Shown piece by piece: positions 35,045 to 46,151 of a stretch of 64,000 nt of DNA (position 1 is the first letter of the stretch; each line of letters begins with the position of its first letter). Both the position numbers and the translations under genes were made by a program. Below the pieces are notes generated by a model. That model had not been told where the DNA came from. It saw nothing but the letters and a program-made list of their open reading frames with translations, and searched no databases. The stretch lies in NCBI GenBank assembly GCA_036925085.1, contig JAUPFP010000009.1, positions 3,017,461 to 3,081,460 on the forward strand. The letters are read 5' to 3'. The stretch is from Brachycybe producta. Taxonomy: Eukaryota > Arthropoda > Diplopoda > Playtdesmida > Andrognathidae.

Positions 35045-35251
35045 ACAGGCAATTAGAAAACAGGACAAACAGAAGTTGGCTCCGCCTTTTTTATGACGAC
35101 CGGCAACTTCTAATTGGTTGGTTATGTAGTCTGATGTCACATACTCCGCCCCTTTTCAACGTCTAACCACACAACAAACCAATTAGAAGTTGCCGGTCGT
35201 CATAAAAAGGGCGGAGACAACTTTTGTTTGTCCCGTTTTCTAATTGCCTGT
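35045..35251. mobile_element. MULE-like MITE (family A)
   Basis: Ends ACAGGCAATTAGAAAACAGG and GTTTTCTAATTGCCTGT. GTTTCAT precedes the left end and GGTTTCATA follows the right end. A poly-C run is just upstream (35017-35027). Confidence 0.9.
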
Positions 35252-35269
35252 GGTTTCATAAGTTGGAAG

Positions 35270-35464
35270 ACAGGCAAGTGAGCACAGCAAAAGACAGTCG
35301 TGTGCCCCCGCCCCTTTTATGAGAAACTGTAACTTCTAATTGGTTTGTGACTTGGTGTGACGTCACATTCTCCGCCCTTTTCAATTTTTTTAATTGGTTA
35401 TTTGGTATGACGCTTATAAAAGGGCGGAACAAACGACTGTAGTTTGCTGTGCTTAAATGCCTGT
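35270..35464. mobile_element. MULE-like MITE (subfamily B)
   Basis: Starts ACAGGCAAGTGAGCACAGC only 18 bp after the family A copy ends, and closes GCTTAAATGCCTGT. CCCCGCCCC and GGGCGG boxes, centre GTGACGTCACATTC. Confidence 0.86.
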
Positions 35465-35498
35465 GGTAGGAAAGTAGTTACGTTAAAGTCTGTCAACT

Positions 35499-35763
35499 TT
35501 TAAAGAACGTTCGTTCACACACGAACAAGTTTTAGTGGTTGAGAGATGGACTGCATAAAGTGGTCAGTGTGTGGTCGAAACCGATCACTTGAGTCGACTA
35601 TATAACCACTTTTTGCAGTTTATTGAACTACACTAGGACGTAGTAAGACCACGGCTTTAACCGCTGACAGTCGACTTGAGTAATCGGTTAGTGCGGCGAC
35701 ACGGCCAACCACTTTTTGTAGTCCATCTCGACCACTTAACGTCGCTTGTATGTGAACGCCTTT
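35499..35763. mobile_element. Palindromic MITE (TTAAAGAACGTTCGTTCACA ends)
   Basis: Left AAAGAACGTTCGTTCACACA is mirrored imperfectly by TGTATGTGAACGCCTTTA. The inner arms pair AGATGGACTGCATAAAGTGG with CCACTTTTTGTAGTCCATCT. Family not identified. Confidence 0.72.
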
Positions 35764-35889
35764 ATAGGTTGTTTCTGTTTACTTTATAATGAACCTCTGA
35801 ATTGTTGTAAAAAAATTAGAGACACTAGGAAGTTGTTTAGAAAGTAGAAGGGTAACTTAATCGCTGAACGGCTGAAGAGTATTTGTATA

Positions 35890-36501
35890 CTAGTGGGGTA
35901 ACCCGTCATAAATGACGGGAGCAAAATTCACAGGCAATTTTGCGCATGCGCGTCGTTTTTTCCTTTTTGTTACTCCTTTCATTTCAATTTCAGTTTCCCC
36001 CCTTCCACTTTCCCCCCTCCACGTTTCTCTCTCCCCCTACACTTTCCCCTCACCCCTCCCACTTTTCTCTCTCTCTCTCTTTCCCCCTTCTACACTTTCC
36101 AACCTTTTCCCCTCACCCCCTCCCACTTTTCTCTCTCCCCTTCTACACTTTCCAACCTTTTCCCCTCACCCCCTCCCACTTTTCTCTCTCCCCTTCTACA
36201 CTTTCCAACCTTTTCCCCTCACCCCCTCCCACTTTTCTCTCTCCCCTTCTACACTTTCCAACCTTTTCCCCTCACCCCCTCTCACTTTTCTCTCTTTCTC
36301 CCCTGCTACACTTTCCAACCTTTTCCCCTCACCCCTCCCACTTTTCTCTTTCTCCCTCCCCCTTCTACACTTTCCAAAAGAAGAGTTCAACATATAGTTG
36401 ACCTTGAGAAAAAAAAAACGGTTCATTTATTCAAATTTATATAAATTCCGACGTGCTTCAATGGTTTTTGTTACTCCACACACACACACATACACAGACC
36501 T

Positions 36502-36505
<4 letters not shown>
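35890..36505 (-). mobile_element. Non-autonomous Helitron (copy 2) with pyrimidine array
   Basis: On the minus strand it runs from TCCCAGGTCTGTGT (36505) to the hairpin CCCGTCATTTATGACGGG and CTAG (35890), followed by T. Plus-strand 36000-36375 is a (T)TTCCCCTCACCCC/CACTTTTCTCTCT array of about 60-bp units that keeps three frames open; this is low complexity, not a gene. Confidence 0.85.

Positions 36506-36588
<83 letters not shown>
36505..36588. repeat. (TA)n microsatellite
   Basis: About 40 TA dinucleotides directly abut the Helitron 5' end, consistent with insertion between A and T. Confidence 0.97.
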
Positions 36589-36589
<1 letters not shown>

Positions 36590-36590
<1 letters not shown>

Positions 36591-38004
36591 GGATATCTTT
36601 CTAAATTATATTAAAAAAAATATCGTCTGCTTAAAGTTTGGGTCATTTTCAAACTTTCATAAAAGGCTTATTTTGAAAAATACTCTGAAGTGATTGAGCT
36701 GCCCTTCTAGATTCTAAAATAGATTCAAGTTTTTCTTAATTTTTTACACATGAAAGACATAGTAACCAGAGTCCTCATTACACAAATAAGACTGTCACGT
36801 ATCAGTAAATTGTCATATCTAGCTCCAGACCCTTGTAAAAGTCACAAAAGCAAATTACAAAATATTTTTGCGACAAATATTGCCATTGACTGTCATTGAC
36901 AGTCATAAAATAAAGGCGCCACAAGCTGTGACATCGCAACGTGTGATTGTCACAATTTTATGATTTTTTTTTCTTCTTCTTCTTTATACATGTAATGAAT
37001 GAGAGGAGGACTCTTGAGTTCGAGAAGCGTTTTACATTTTAAAAACCACTTTTAAGTTACAAGGCAGGACATTGCATTATTGACGCTATAAATAGCGTCC
37101 TTATAAAGTTATAAAGGTAAACTAACATGTCGTTTTCTACGTTGAATAGCATTCTATTTTTCAAACGCCATGTTGGTTATCCCCTTTTCGTTCGCTTCTA
37201 TATAATCCACAGTGTTATAATCATAAATTCATAATCATTGGAATTACCAATGGTTCACAACGACACTTGTCATCTTTTGTCCCGGGCTACCGCATTTCCG
37301 CACGTCAAATGCGGCATGATAATGGATAAAATGCACTGTTTGTTGCCATCTATCGAAAACCTGAATTTACGTTTTAGTAGTTGGGTTGGGGTTTGTATGC
37401 ACCAACCAACAACTTAAAAATACACTTATTTAAGCGCGCTTTTCCACTAAGAATTGCTGACAAATGAAAAAAAAAAAAGTTCAGAAAGTTTAAAAAAAAA
37501 AATTTAACAATTCTTTTTTTCTATGAAAATGAAAAAATGTGGAAAAATTTAGCAAAAAAAAAAAAATGTTGGAAAATTCAGGAAAAAAATGTTGGAAAAA
37601 AATGTATTTGAAAATTCAGAAGAAAAAAAAAATGTTGGAAAATTCAGAGAAAAAAATTTGATAAAATCAACAATTTTGTTTTTTGGGAATCAAACAGAAA
37701 TCAGAATAGCAAATTAAACTAACAAGTGTTGCCAACTACATGAAATCGTCATTTAAAAGCTTAAAAATACGTTTTTAACTTAATTAATATATTTATTTTA
37801 ATATAGGTTTCATTAAAGTTAATTGATGTTTGAAGGAGGCAGATTGGTGTTTGAAATGATGATTTTGTACGAAGTTGGACCACGACAACAAGATCAGATG
37901 TTTCGGGTGTCACCGAAATGAGTCTGTTTCCAAGCTTTCATCGTTTCGAAGTCGAGATCGAGATTTTAACGTTTTATATATATATTTTTTTTAAATTTAT
38001 TCAG
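36590..38004. other. Region upstream of the first recognised USP6NL-like exon
   Basis: Holds dispersed TTATTTTGAAA.ATA motifs near 36660, a GACGCTATAAATAGCGTC hairpin at 37081-37098, and an A-rich stretch with repeated TGTTGGAAAATTCAG units (37555-37660). The missing start exon may be here, but no candidate keeps frame. Confidence 0.4.
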
Positions 38005-41000
38005 GTACTCAGAATCTGAGCGAGGAAGAGCTGATTCAGCGAGCGTACGAAGAACGGGTCGCAATCGTAGCCAAATATGACAAAGTAGCTCTCGTGTTTT
38101 CGTTTCATCTTTGGTTGTTTTTTTTTAAATTTAATCTTGTTTCCTTCTCAAGGGACGAGAAGTCGGAGTCCAGATCGATCCCTGGGAAGATCCAGCTTTC
38201 GAGATCTACCATGTCACGGACAGATTCGGATTCTTACAGTTTGTTCTTTTCATTTTCGTAAACGATAAACTATTTAAAAAAAATGATAGTCGTTTATATG
38301 TTTTAATATTAAAATACGAGCGTAGTTTTGAAAAGGTTCTCGGAATCGGGTATAGATGTCGCAGCAATCGGCATGAAGTTCGTTACATTTTCAACCACCG
38401 TCTTTGCTGGAAACGTACACAGTCGATGCGGCAATATGTTTATTTTTCATATTTAAAGTTGTCCAATATTAAGTTTTCAAAGTGCAATGTTGCACCTTAA
38501 ATATACGCTGATCGTGTGATAGAATGACAAAAAATTGGTAAGTGTGGTTCTATTTTTAAAAACTATTTCAAAATCGCAAATTGAGTATGCACTTGTAAGC
38601 AAAAAACATCCACTAATAAAATGCTCGTAAAAATACCTAAAAATAATTTTTAAAAAACCACAATTAAACCACAGTGAAGCGAACACATTGGCGCTCGTGC
38701 TGATTTTTTCTGGTTTTTTAAAATTATTTTTAGGTATTTTTACGAGCATTTTTTTTCTTATTTGGGCATACTCAATGGAGTTTAACATAAGAGATAGAAA
38801 TTCGCGATTTTGAAATAGTTTTTAAAAATAGAACCGCACTTACCAATTTTTTGTCATTCTATCACTCGATCAGCATATATTTAAAGTGCACATTGCACTT
38901 TGAAAACTTAATATTGAATAACTTTAAATATGAAAAACAAACGTATTTGAGCCGCGGCTGTGTGTTTTAAAAATTAACGTTTTTCCTTTAACATTCGGTC
39001 TATGGACTCAATAGAAAAACGATGCTAGCACTGTTTGTGGAGATTTTTTGTAGTAATTTTGTGATGTAGCCTCTTAATGGGGAAAAATGGATAATGGCGA
39101 AGTTTGTGCCATAATAAAATCTGGTGAAGAAGGGTTTAAACGCAACCAATATTGAAGTCGATATTAATATATAACACAATAATGTTGGTTATGTTTAAAC
39201 CCTTCTTCAAAAGATGTTTTATCATGGCACGACCTTCGTTATTCTCCATTTTTTCCCCGAGAACTTTCCAAACTACCCTCATTAAGGTTTCGAAGTATTC
39301 TTTATGCACATTTCACATTAAAAAGTAACTTTCTTATCAATTTAAGCTTCGAAGATGTTCTAAGATGACTTAAAAAAGTCAAACTATCGAGTTGATCGTT
39401 TCGTTTATTTTATTTTTGTTTTTACAGCGACAAACGATTGCCTACGAAGTTGGATTCGTTCGAGTCAAAGGTATTCATTTCCATCGATTGTGGTTTTTAC
39501 GTTCTGAATCCTTCATCGTATTTATTCTGGGTCGATATTTTTTTGTTTTGTGTTTTTTTTTATAGCAACGTCAAGTGGAAATGGAAAGAGAAAAGAAATG
39601 GCTGAAAATGACGAAAGCATGGGATAAATATGCAAACGGAGACAAAGTAAGAAACGGCGACAGTGAAAACGGTATAATATAAAACGGATAACACGAAGAA
39701 TCCAATAACACACATTATTTTTTCGGTCCGGTTTCTTAGAAGGCTTGGAATAGTATAAAAATTATTCTTTTAATATGAAAAAGTATTCCGATACTTTACA
39801 TTTCGTGTTGAACGATTTCCACTCTAATGAAAACAAGACGTAACAGGGATGTATTGATAAGATTCTCCAATTTGCTTAATTTTTAGCTCTCGAGACGAGT
39901 GTACAAAGGAATTCCCGATAAGTTACGAGGGGAAGTGTGGTCGAGGTTTTTAGATCTGACTCGCATCAAGGAAGAACAACAGGGAAAATATCAGGAGATG
40001 AGAAAGCGATCCAGAGAATGGTCTCCCGATATTCGACAGATTGATCTGGACGTCAACAGAACTTACAGAGATCACATCATGTTTAGAGAACGTTACGGCG
40101 TCAAGTATGGACTTTCTTTCCTTTAATTTTTCATATTTTAACTTGGTGCAAGGAGGCAACATTAATTTATTTAGATGTTAAGCTGTGACCAATAGGTTTT
40201 TACTTATAAATCGTGCTCCTTGAGTTGTACAGCGAAAAGCCAATTCCAGGAGCGAATTTACTGGTACAAGTATGTAGGTTTTTAAACGTATTTTTTTAAA
40301 ACAAAACTAGTTGTTTTTTTCGAAACTAAGAATAAATAAAGCGAGCGGTCTTTTTTTCTACGATCTGTTTGGAAATAATTATTTAATAACGGTTTTAAAA
40401 CGCCGATAACAGCAAAAACCAAAATTTGGTGTTTTAAAACTGCCTTCAAACAATTATTTCCGAACAGAGATCGCCACAAAAAAGGGATCCCTGGATTCAT
40501 TTATTCATCAAGTTTCGAAAAGACAATGAATTTTTGTTTAAAAAATGCTTTTAAACTTACATACTGGCATCGTTTGTAATTAATTCTAATAAAAACCTTA
40601 TGGTCACACTTTGGACACACGTTTTTCTGGTAGTTGTTAATTGTACTTTTTTTATTAGTAGCAGAAATTGAATGTCTTTTAGAAACTAGAAGAGTAGCGT
40701 AAAATTAAATCATTTGAATCTGACATAAAAAGTTTGATTTTAAACTATGGTAAGCATATGAAAATTATGTTAGTGTTTCATTTACTCTTCTAGTTTCTAA
40801 AACAGCTTTTGAAATCGTTTTTTTTTCTGCACCCTGTCAAAAAATGAGAAAAATTCCGAAACTACTTCTAACTATTGACTGACGTTGTAATTTCAGGCAG
40901 CAAGCTCTCTTCCACGTTCTAACGGCTTATTCCATGTACAATACCGAAATCGGGTATTGCCAAGGAATGAGTCAGATTGCAGCTTTGCTATTGATGTATC

Positions 41001-44000
41001 TCAACGAAGAGGAAGCGTTTTGGGGTTTGTCCGTGTTGATGAGCGATCAGAAACACGCTATGCATGGTAAGTTAAGGTCCGAAAAATATTTCTTATTGTT
41101 TTATTGTTTTTTTTTTTTTTTTTTGCAAATGAAATAAATTTTGATTTAAATTGGTGGTTTTGAAACTGGGAGGGAGCAGGTGTTGAAGGTGGTCCGAGCA
41201 ATACAGTTACGACTTTCTTCATATAAAAAATAATTTATTATAAGACTGGTAACAATAAAAATGTTGCTATGCATTCAGTGAATTGATCTTTTTATGAGGG
41301 GAAAATGTCACTCTTCAGACCATTAAGAGGCTACATCGCAAAATTACTTCGAAAAATCTCCGCAAAAAGCGCTAGCATCGTTTTTTTCTTGAGCCCATAG
41401 ACCTGATGTTAAAGAAGAAACGTTAATTTTAAAATACACAGTCGCTGCGGCAATATGTTTATTTTTTATATTTAATGTTGTCCAATATTAAGTTTTCAAA
41501 GTGCAATGAGCACCTTAAATATTTGCAGATCGAGTGATAGAATTACAAAAAATTGGTAAGTGCGGTTTTATTTTTAAAAACTAAATAAGAAAAAAAAAAC
41601 ATCCATTAAAATGCTCGTAAAAATACGTAAAAATAATTTTAAAAAACCATAAAAAACAGCAAGTGTGTCAATGTGTTGGCTTCACTGTGTTTCAATTGTG
41701 GTTTTTTAAAATTATTTTTACGTATTTTTACGATCATTTTAATGGATTTTGTTTTCTTCTGATTTGGGCGTACTCAATTGAGTTGAACATAAGAGTTAGA
41801 AATTCACGATTTTGAAATAGTTTTTAAAAATAGAACCGCACTTACCAATTTTTTGTCATTCTATCACTCGATCAGCATATATTTAAGGTGCACATTGCAC
41901 TTTGAAAACTTAATATTGGACAACTTTAAATATGCAAAAATAAACATATTGCCGAGACTGTGTATTTTAAAAATTAACATTTTTTCTTTAACATTGGGTC
42001 TATGGGTTCAATAGAAAACGATGCTAGCGCTCTTTGTGGAGATTTTTCGAAGTGGCCCTTTGCGATGTGGCCTCTTAAAGTTTAAGAACCGCTGTGCCGA
42101 TTTGTTATGTGAGTGAGTGGTTGTGGTGACTATTAATAAGTTTCGTTTTCTCATTTGAGGGTTCTTCATTCCCGGTTTTCCGAAGCTTCTCCGGTTCCAG
42201 GATCACCACGATAAGATCTTGGCTAAATTTTTGCCAAAACTGAAGAAACATTTGGTACTTAAACTGAAAATTGATTGATTTTTTGCTTAGTTTAGGCGGC
42301 TAAAACGAACTTTTTTTTTTCTTCTTCTTAATATCAGGACAAGCACGAAGTTCTTTCGAGTCTTTATACTCTGAAGTGGTTTTTTCAATGTTTTCTCGAT
42401 AGGGTGAGTTGCTCGAACTTATAAAAAGTGTCTCGAAATTTTTTTTTTTTACTGTTGTTGTTGACTTTAATGTGGAATTACACCAAAGAAATAGCAAAAA
42501 CATTGTTAGTAGCGAAATGTTAATAAGCAAAATATGTTAATTAAGAACTTTTTTTTTTACTGTTTTTAAGCAAAGCCTCGTTTTCACGATAGTTGCTGTC
42601 ATGAGAGCAGCAACTATCGTGAGAACTATCATCGTGCAAACCACATGATGGTCACTATCGCACTGTTGTGATAACACTATCACACTATCTCGTTTGTCTA
42701 GATAGTTGAATAGTACTATAGCAACAGTGATAGTAACTACAAAACTGTCGTAATAGTAATATGGAAATTTGGCTTCTGGAGGGAGAGAGGCAACACTGTT
42801 GTTGACTCAAACACATTTCTGTTTAACTGTTGGTATGTTTTGTTCTATCAAACATCACTGTCATGGCAGAACTATCACGTTACTTCAAGACATGTAAGCC
42901 CCGTTTTCACGATGATAGTTTTCACGATAGTTGCTGTCATGAGATCAACTATTGCGAGAACTATCATCGTGCAGACCACATGATAGTCACTATTGCACTG
43001 TTGCGATAGCACTATCACACTCTCGTTTGTCGAGATAGTTGATAGTACTATTGTGACAGTGATATTAACTATAATAATTGTTGAATGACCAGTAGACAGT
43101 TGCTATCATGAGAGTAAACTATCGCAACTGTCATGACAGCTACTCTCCTGAAAGAACTATGGCCGTGAAAACGAGGCTTAAATGTCGATAATAAAATGCT
43201 GTTAACAATGTTTTTGACCAAAGTGTTGGTAACCATATGCCATATGTAGGCTGGGGGGACGAAAACAAAATATGTATAAAGCCACTTTAATTAACATTTT
43301 GCTGAACCCCATGGTTCACAAAGTAGCCATCTTAACGGAAAAAAAGTTCCGCGTTCATCTCGTAATCATTTTCGTTTTTTTTTTATAATTGTCGTTCGCA
43401 GGTTCCTTTTACGTTAACTCTTCGTATCTGGGACATTTACATCCTGGATGGAGAGAAGATTCTCACTGCCATGTCCTACAACCTTCTAAAGATGAATCGA
43501 AGTATTGTCTCGGTCCTTCTTTACGTACGAAGAATTTTATTTTAAATTTTCCTGAAACAATTTTTAGAACATTTGATGAGGATGGGAATGGAAGAAATAG
43601 TCGAGTTCCTACAAGTTCGACTCGAAAAAGATTTTGGTTACGACGATGACACTGCCGTGGAAGCTCTACAGCACTGTCTGGAAGAACTACAAAAAGCAAA
43701 AATGCTTCTTCCGCAACCCGGTTATTCACCATCATGCGAACTTCCTCAGAGGCCGTTCGGTCTCGTAGTGGAGCCGACGTTAGAGCAACGAATCGGGCGC
43801 AGGACGCTCGCGGCGTTGCAGCAACAACAACAAAACGGTGGTCGATCTCCTACCACGTTACTTTTACGCAAACGCGGTGAACTCGACACGAGCGATTATC
43901 ACAGTAGTAATAGCCATCAGAGAGATTCGAGGAACTCTTATGGCGACGGTTCGAAATACTCCTACGATATTTCGGTCGACGAAGGAAGTTCGTACGCGGA

Positions 44001-44658
44001 AGGCGGTGGATCGAGACGCAATTCGATGACCGCCACGTCGCAAACGTCGACCGCGAATCTCTCGATTGTCTCGAACGTAACTCTGAGCCGATCGCAACAC
44101 TTGGAAGAGAACGGAAACGAGATTCAGACCAGTGAAGGTCGCGCGAGTGCTAATAGTGTCGGAACTACGGGCGGTGGCCGAACTCCCGATCTGTTACAAC
44201 GTCAGGAATCGTTTTATGATAACGTTGTAACGGACGGCGATTTCGGTAATGGTGGTAATGCAGCAACGACGGCCGCAGCAGCATCCAGAGATCTACACGG
44301 CGGATCGGGACCTCCCACACCGAAATTTGCCGGTTCTCCCGATGCGGTCCGTATTTTTGTGCCATACAAGACTTCGAATCATCATCAGAATGGAGATTTG
44401 ACTCCGACACCGATCGATGATGATGACGAACCACATAAGATAGTGATACGGGTAGGTGTACGGTCGTCGCCATCGAAACAGCCTTACGACTTAATCACGA
44501 GCGAACGATCGCGTAATTCTTTATCACCGATTAAGTTAAAGCCTCAAGTGGTTATGTCCAAGAAAGTCGGTGTCGTGTCGAGTCCTGAAAAGACTGCCGT
44601 CATAGCACCTTTTAGACTCGATAGTCCCGAATCGGTTAGTCCGGTCGATCTCAAATGA
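38005..44658 (+). CDS. USP6NL: USP6NL/RN-tre-type TBC-domain RabGAP (5' end not placed)
   Basis: Ten coding exons: 38005-38084, 38153-38238, 39428-39470, 39566-39646, 39887-40104, 40897-41066, 42160-42254, 42338-42403, 43402-43501, 43568-44658. All are GT-AG and sum to 2030 nt, needing one base from an upstream exon; 675 residues are readable. The N-terminal segment carries [14 protein letters not shown] and [11 protein letters not shown] domain follows from about residue 97: [15 protein letters not shown], the arginine-finger motif IDLDVNR (R about 154) and the glutamine-finger motif YCQGM (Q about 191), then MKWFF-type and TFTLRIWD-type helices. TBC proteins of this subfamily speed GTP hydrolysis on endocytic Rabs (Rab5, Rab43, Rab41 in mammals). 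Both catalytic fingers are present, so it should be active. The last exon encodes a long Ser/Gly/Asn-rich, probably disordered tail. No ubiquitin-protease domain is present. Confidence 0.95.
38405..39073. mobile_element. TTAA-type MITE (GAGGCTACATCGC family), left end lost
   Basis: In intron 2 of the RabGAP gene. The right end GATGTAGCCTC before TTAA (39074-39077) and the internal arms match copies at 5557, 41337 and 48140. The left terminal ~65 bp is missing or replaced. Confidence 0.8.
39087..39252. repeat. Palindrome (ATGGATAATGGCGAAG arms)
   Basis: ATGGATAATGGCGAAGTTTGTGCCATAATA pairs imperfectly with the inverse at 39215-39250, and GAAGAAGGGTTTAAAC with GTTTAAACCCTTCTTC. Family not identified; same intron. 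Confidence 0.72.
40182..40613. mobile_element. TTAA-type MITE (GGTGTGACC family, copy 2)
   Basis: Begins GCTGTGACCAATAGGTTTTT after TTAA (40178-40181) and ends AAAACCTTATGGTCACAC. Shares TTATAAATCGTGCTCC and the inverted GGAAATAATTATTTAATAAC arms with 28170-28727. Intron 5 of the RabGAP gene. Confidence 0.8.
41337..42074. mobile_element. TTAA-flanked MITE (GAGGCTACATCGC family), complete
   Basis: TTAA at 41333-41336 and 42075-42078. Ends GAGGCTACATCGCAAAATTA and GCGATGTGGCCTC. This is the best-preserved copy in the window. Intron 6 of the RabGAP gene, ending 85 bp before the next exon. Confidence 0.92.
42571..43181. mobile_element. Double copy of the CCTCGTTTTCACGATAG element
   Basis: AAGCCTCGTTTTCACGATAG begins at about 42573 and AAGCCCCGTTTTCACGATGA at about 42897, so two units lie head to tail. 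The right end is GGCCGTGAAAACGAGGCTT. Both are dominated by ACTATC/GATAGT inverted motifs. Intron 8 of the RabGAP gene. Confidence 0.8.
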
Positions 44659-46151
44659 AGGTAAACGGATGTTGACGCCGTGGTGGTTCGCTTTTAAAAG
44701 ACGGTGATCGGTTTGTGGCTACTGGCGAAAATAACGTTTCACTTATAAAAGTTAACTTAAGCCAGTTACGATGGTTTATGAACAGCTGATTTTCAAACTA
44801 TGATTATTCTAGTTTTCAGGAGCAAAATTAAGAGAAACTTGAATGTGTTTTAGAGATTAGATGGTTAGCTCAATCACTTAAAAGGGGTTATTTTCATGTT
44901 GATATCTTTCAAAATAAACTTTTTAAAACACATTCAAGTTACTTTTCATTTTGCACCTGAAAGACAGAATAATCATAGTTCGAGAGGCCGACTACGCTTT
45001 AAAAACCAGCTTAAGATGAAATTGAAACTTTTGAAAGAAGTGTTACAAACTAGAACAGTTGCCGCCTAATTTTTCATGTTGATATCTTTCAAAATAAACT
45101 TTTTATTTATGAAAATTAAAAAAAGTAACATGATAACATCATGAGAATAACGTTAAGTGATTGAGCTACCCTTCTAGTTTCTAAAATACTTTCAAGTTTC
45201 TTGTTTTTTTTGTTTTTTCTGAAACTTTCACATCTTGTACTTTGAACCCTCTAAACAGGGGGCCACCATAGGAAAAGGCTACTGTATCGAGTACCATTAA
45301 TTCAATGTTTAAACCCAACTTTGAGGGTTCAAGTGCCAAGTAATCTTATTTAAAATTGTTTTAAAGAAAAAGTTTCATAAAAATGGAACTTCTGGAAATT
45401 CCGAACGCCGTCTTTTTTTTTTTTTTTTTTTGGTAAATTTTTTGTTGCCAATTGTTTTTAAATTTCAAATAATCAATGATTTCAACATTTTTCTTTTATT
45501 TTCAGCTATTTTTTCGTCCGTTTCAATGTGACTTTCGATTTTCTTCTCGGATAGTAAGATTGTTTTTTCTCCTCCTTTCTCCAAGAGCGAGACTCCAGTT
45601 TTTTCGGAAATCGACGAGAATTTCAAGTACGAGAGAACATTTATCCATTTTTTTTCTTTCTCGGCATCACGTTTGATATCGAGAGCCGACAATTTAAAAT
45701 AATTAAGATACGAAACCAAAGGACAAAACATTAAGTCTCTTTGCAATTTCATTTTCTTACTGATCTGAGTCAATATATTATTAAATTGACGATCATTCCA
45801 TTAAAAAGAAAACTTTAAACTTGTTAGAATTCTCAGGGCCAAATATACTTAATAGGGTTTTTTTGGTTGTGGGGGGGCTCGGGGTGGGGATTGAGATTGG
45901 GTTCATTTTTTTCTTCTTCGATATTTGGTGTCAAGTTCCACAGACCCAATGGGCTCTTAACTGGGGTTACGACGCGAGGATATTCTTATTTTTGGTCCAC
46001 GTTTTTTATTTTATTTTGAGACACACTGTATTTTTCTATAATCTTTGTTTGTATTTTTGTTCATTTTTTATGACCAATTTTTATACGTTTTTTTTTTGTC
46101 ATTATTTGTGTAAAACTGTAAAGGGACTTAATGTGAGTAATTCCGATTTTA
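44659..46151. other. 3' flank of the RabGAP gene
   Basis: 44800-45210 is built from repeats of TTGATATCTTTCAAAATAAACTTTTT and TAGAAACTAGAAGGGTAGCTCAATCACTTAA blocks. Several AATAAA motifs occur, so the poly(A) site cannot be chosen. 45465-45750 has an open minus-strand frame rich in Lys/Glu with no recognised motif or ATG-initiated length above about 100 codons. 45840-46140 is unidentified. Confidence 0.45.

Noticed and set aside
35912-36401. Overlapping long open frames rich in Ser, Pro, Leu and Phe
   Set aside because: They are translations of the pyrimidine array inside a Helitron. Several frames stay open at once and the units are tandem, so no protein is supported.
43864-44473. Minus-strand open frames opposite the last RabGAP exon
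   Set aside because: They are antisense shadows of a long coding exon whose plus-strand frame continues the TBC protein.
45465-45773. Minus-strand Lys/Glu-rich frame after the RabGAP gene
   Set aside because: It begins with TTG, has no recognised motif and no clear splice or start context; kept only as a remark.
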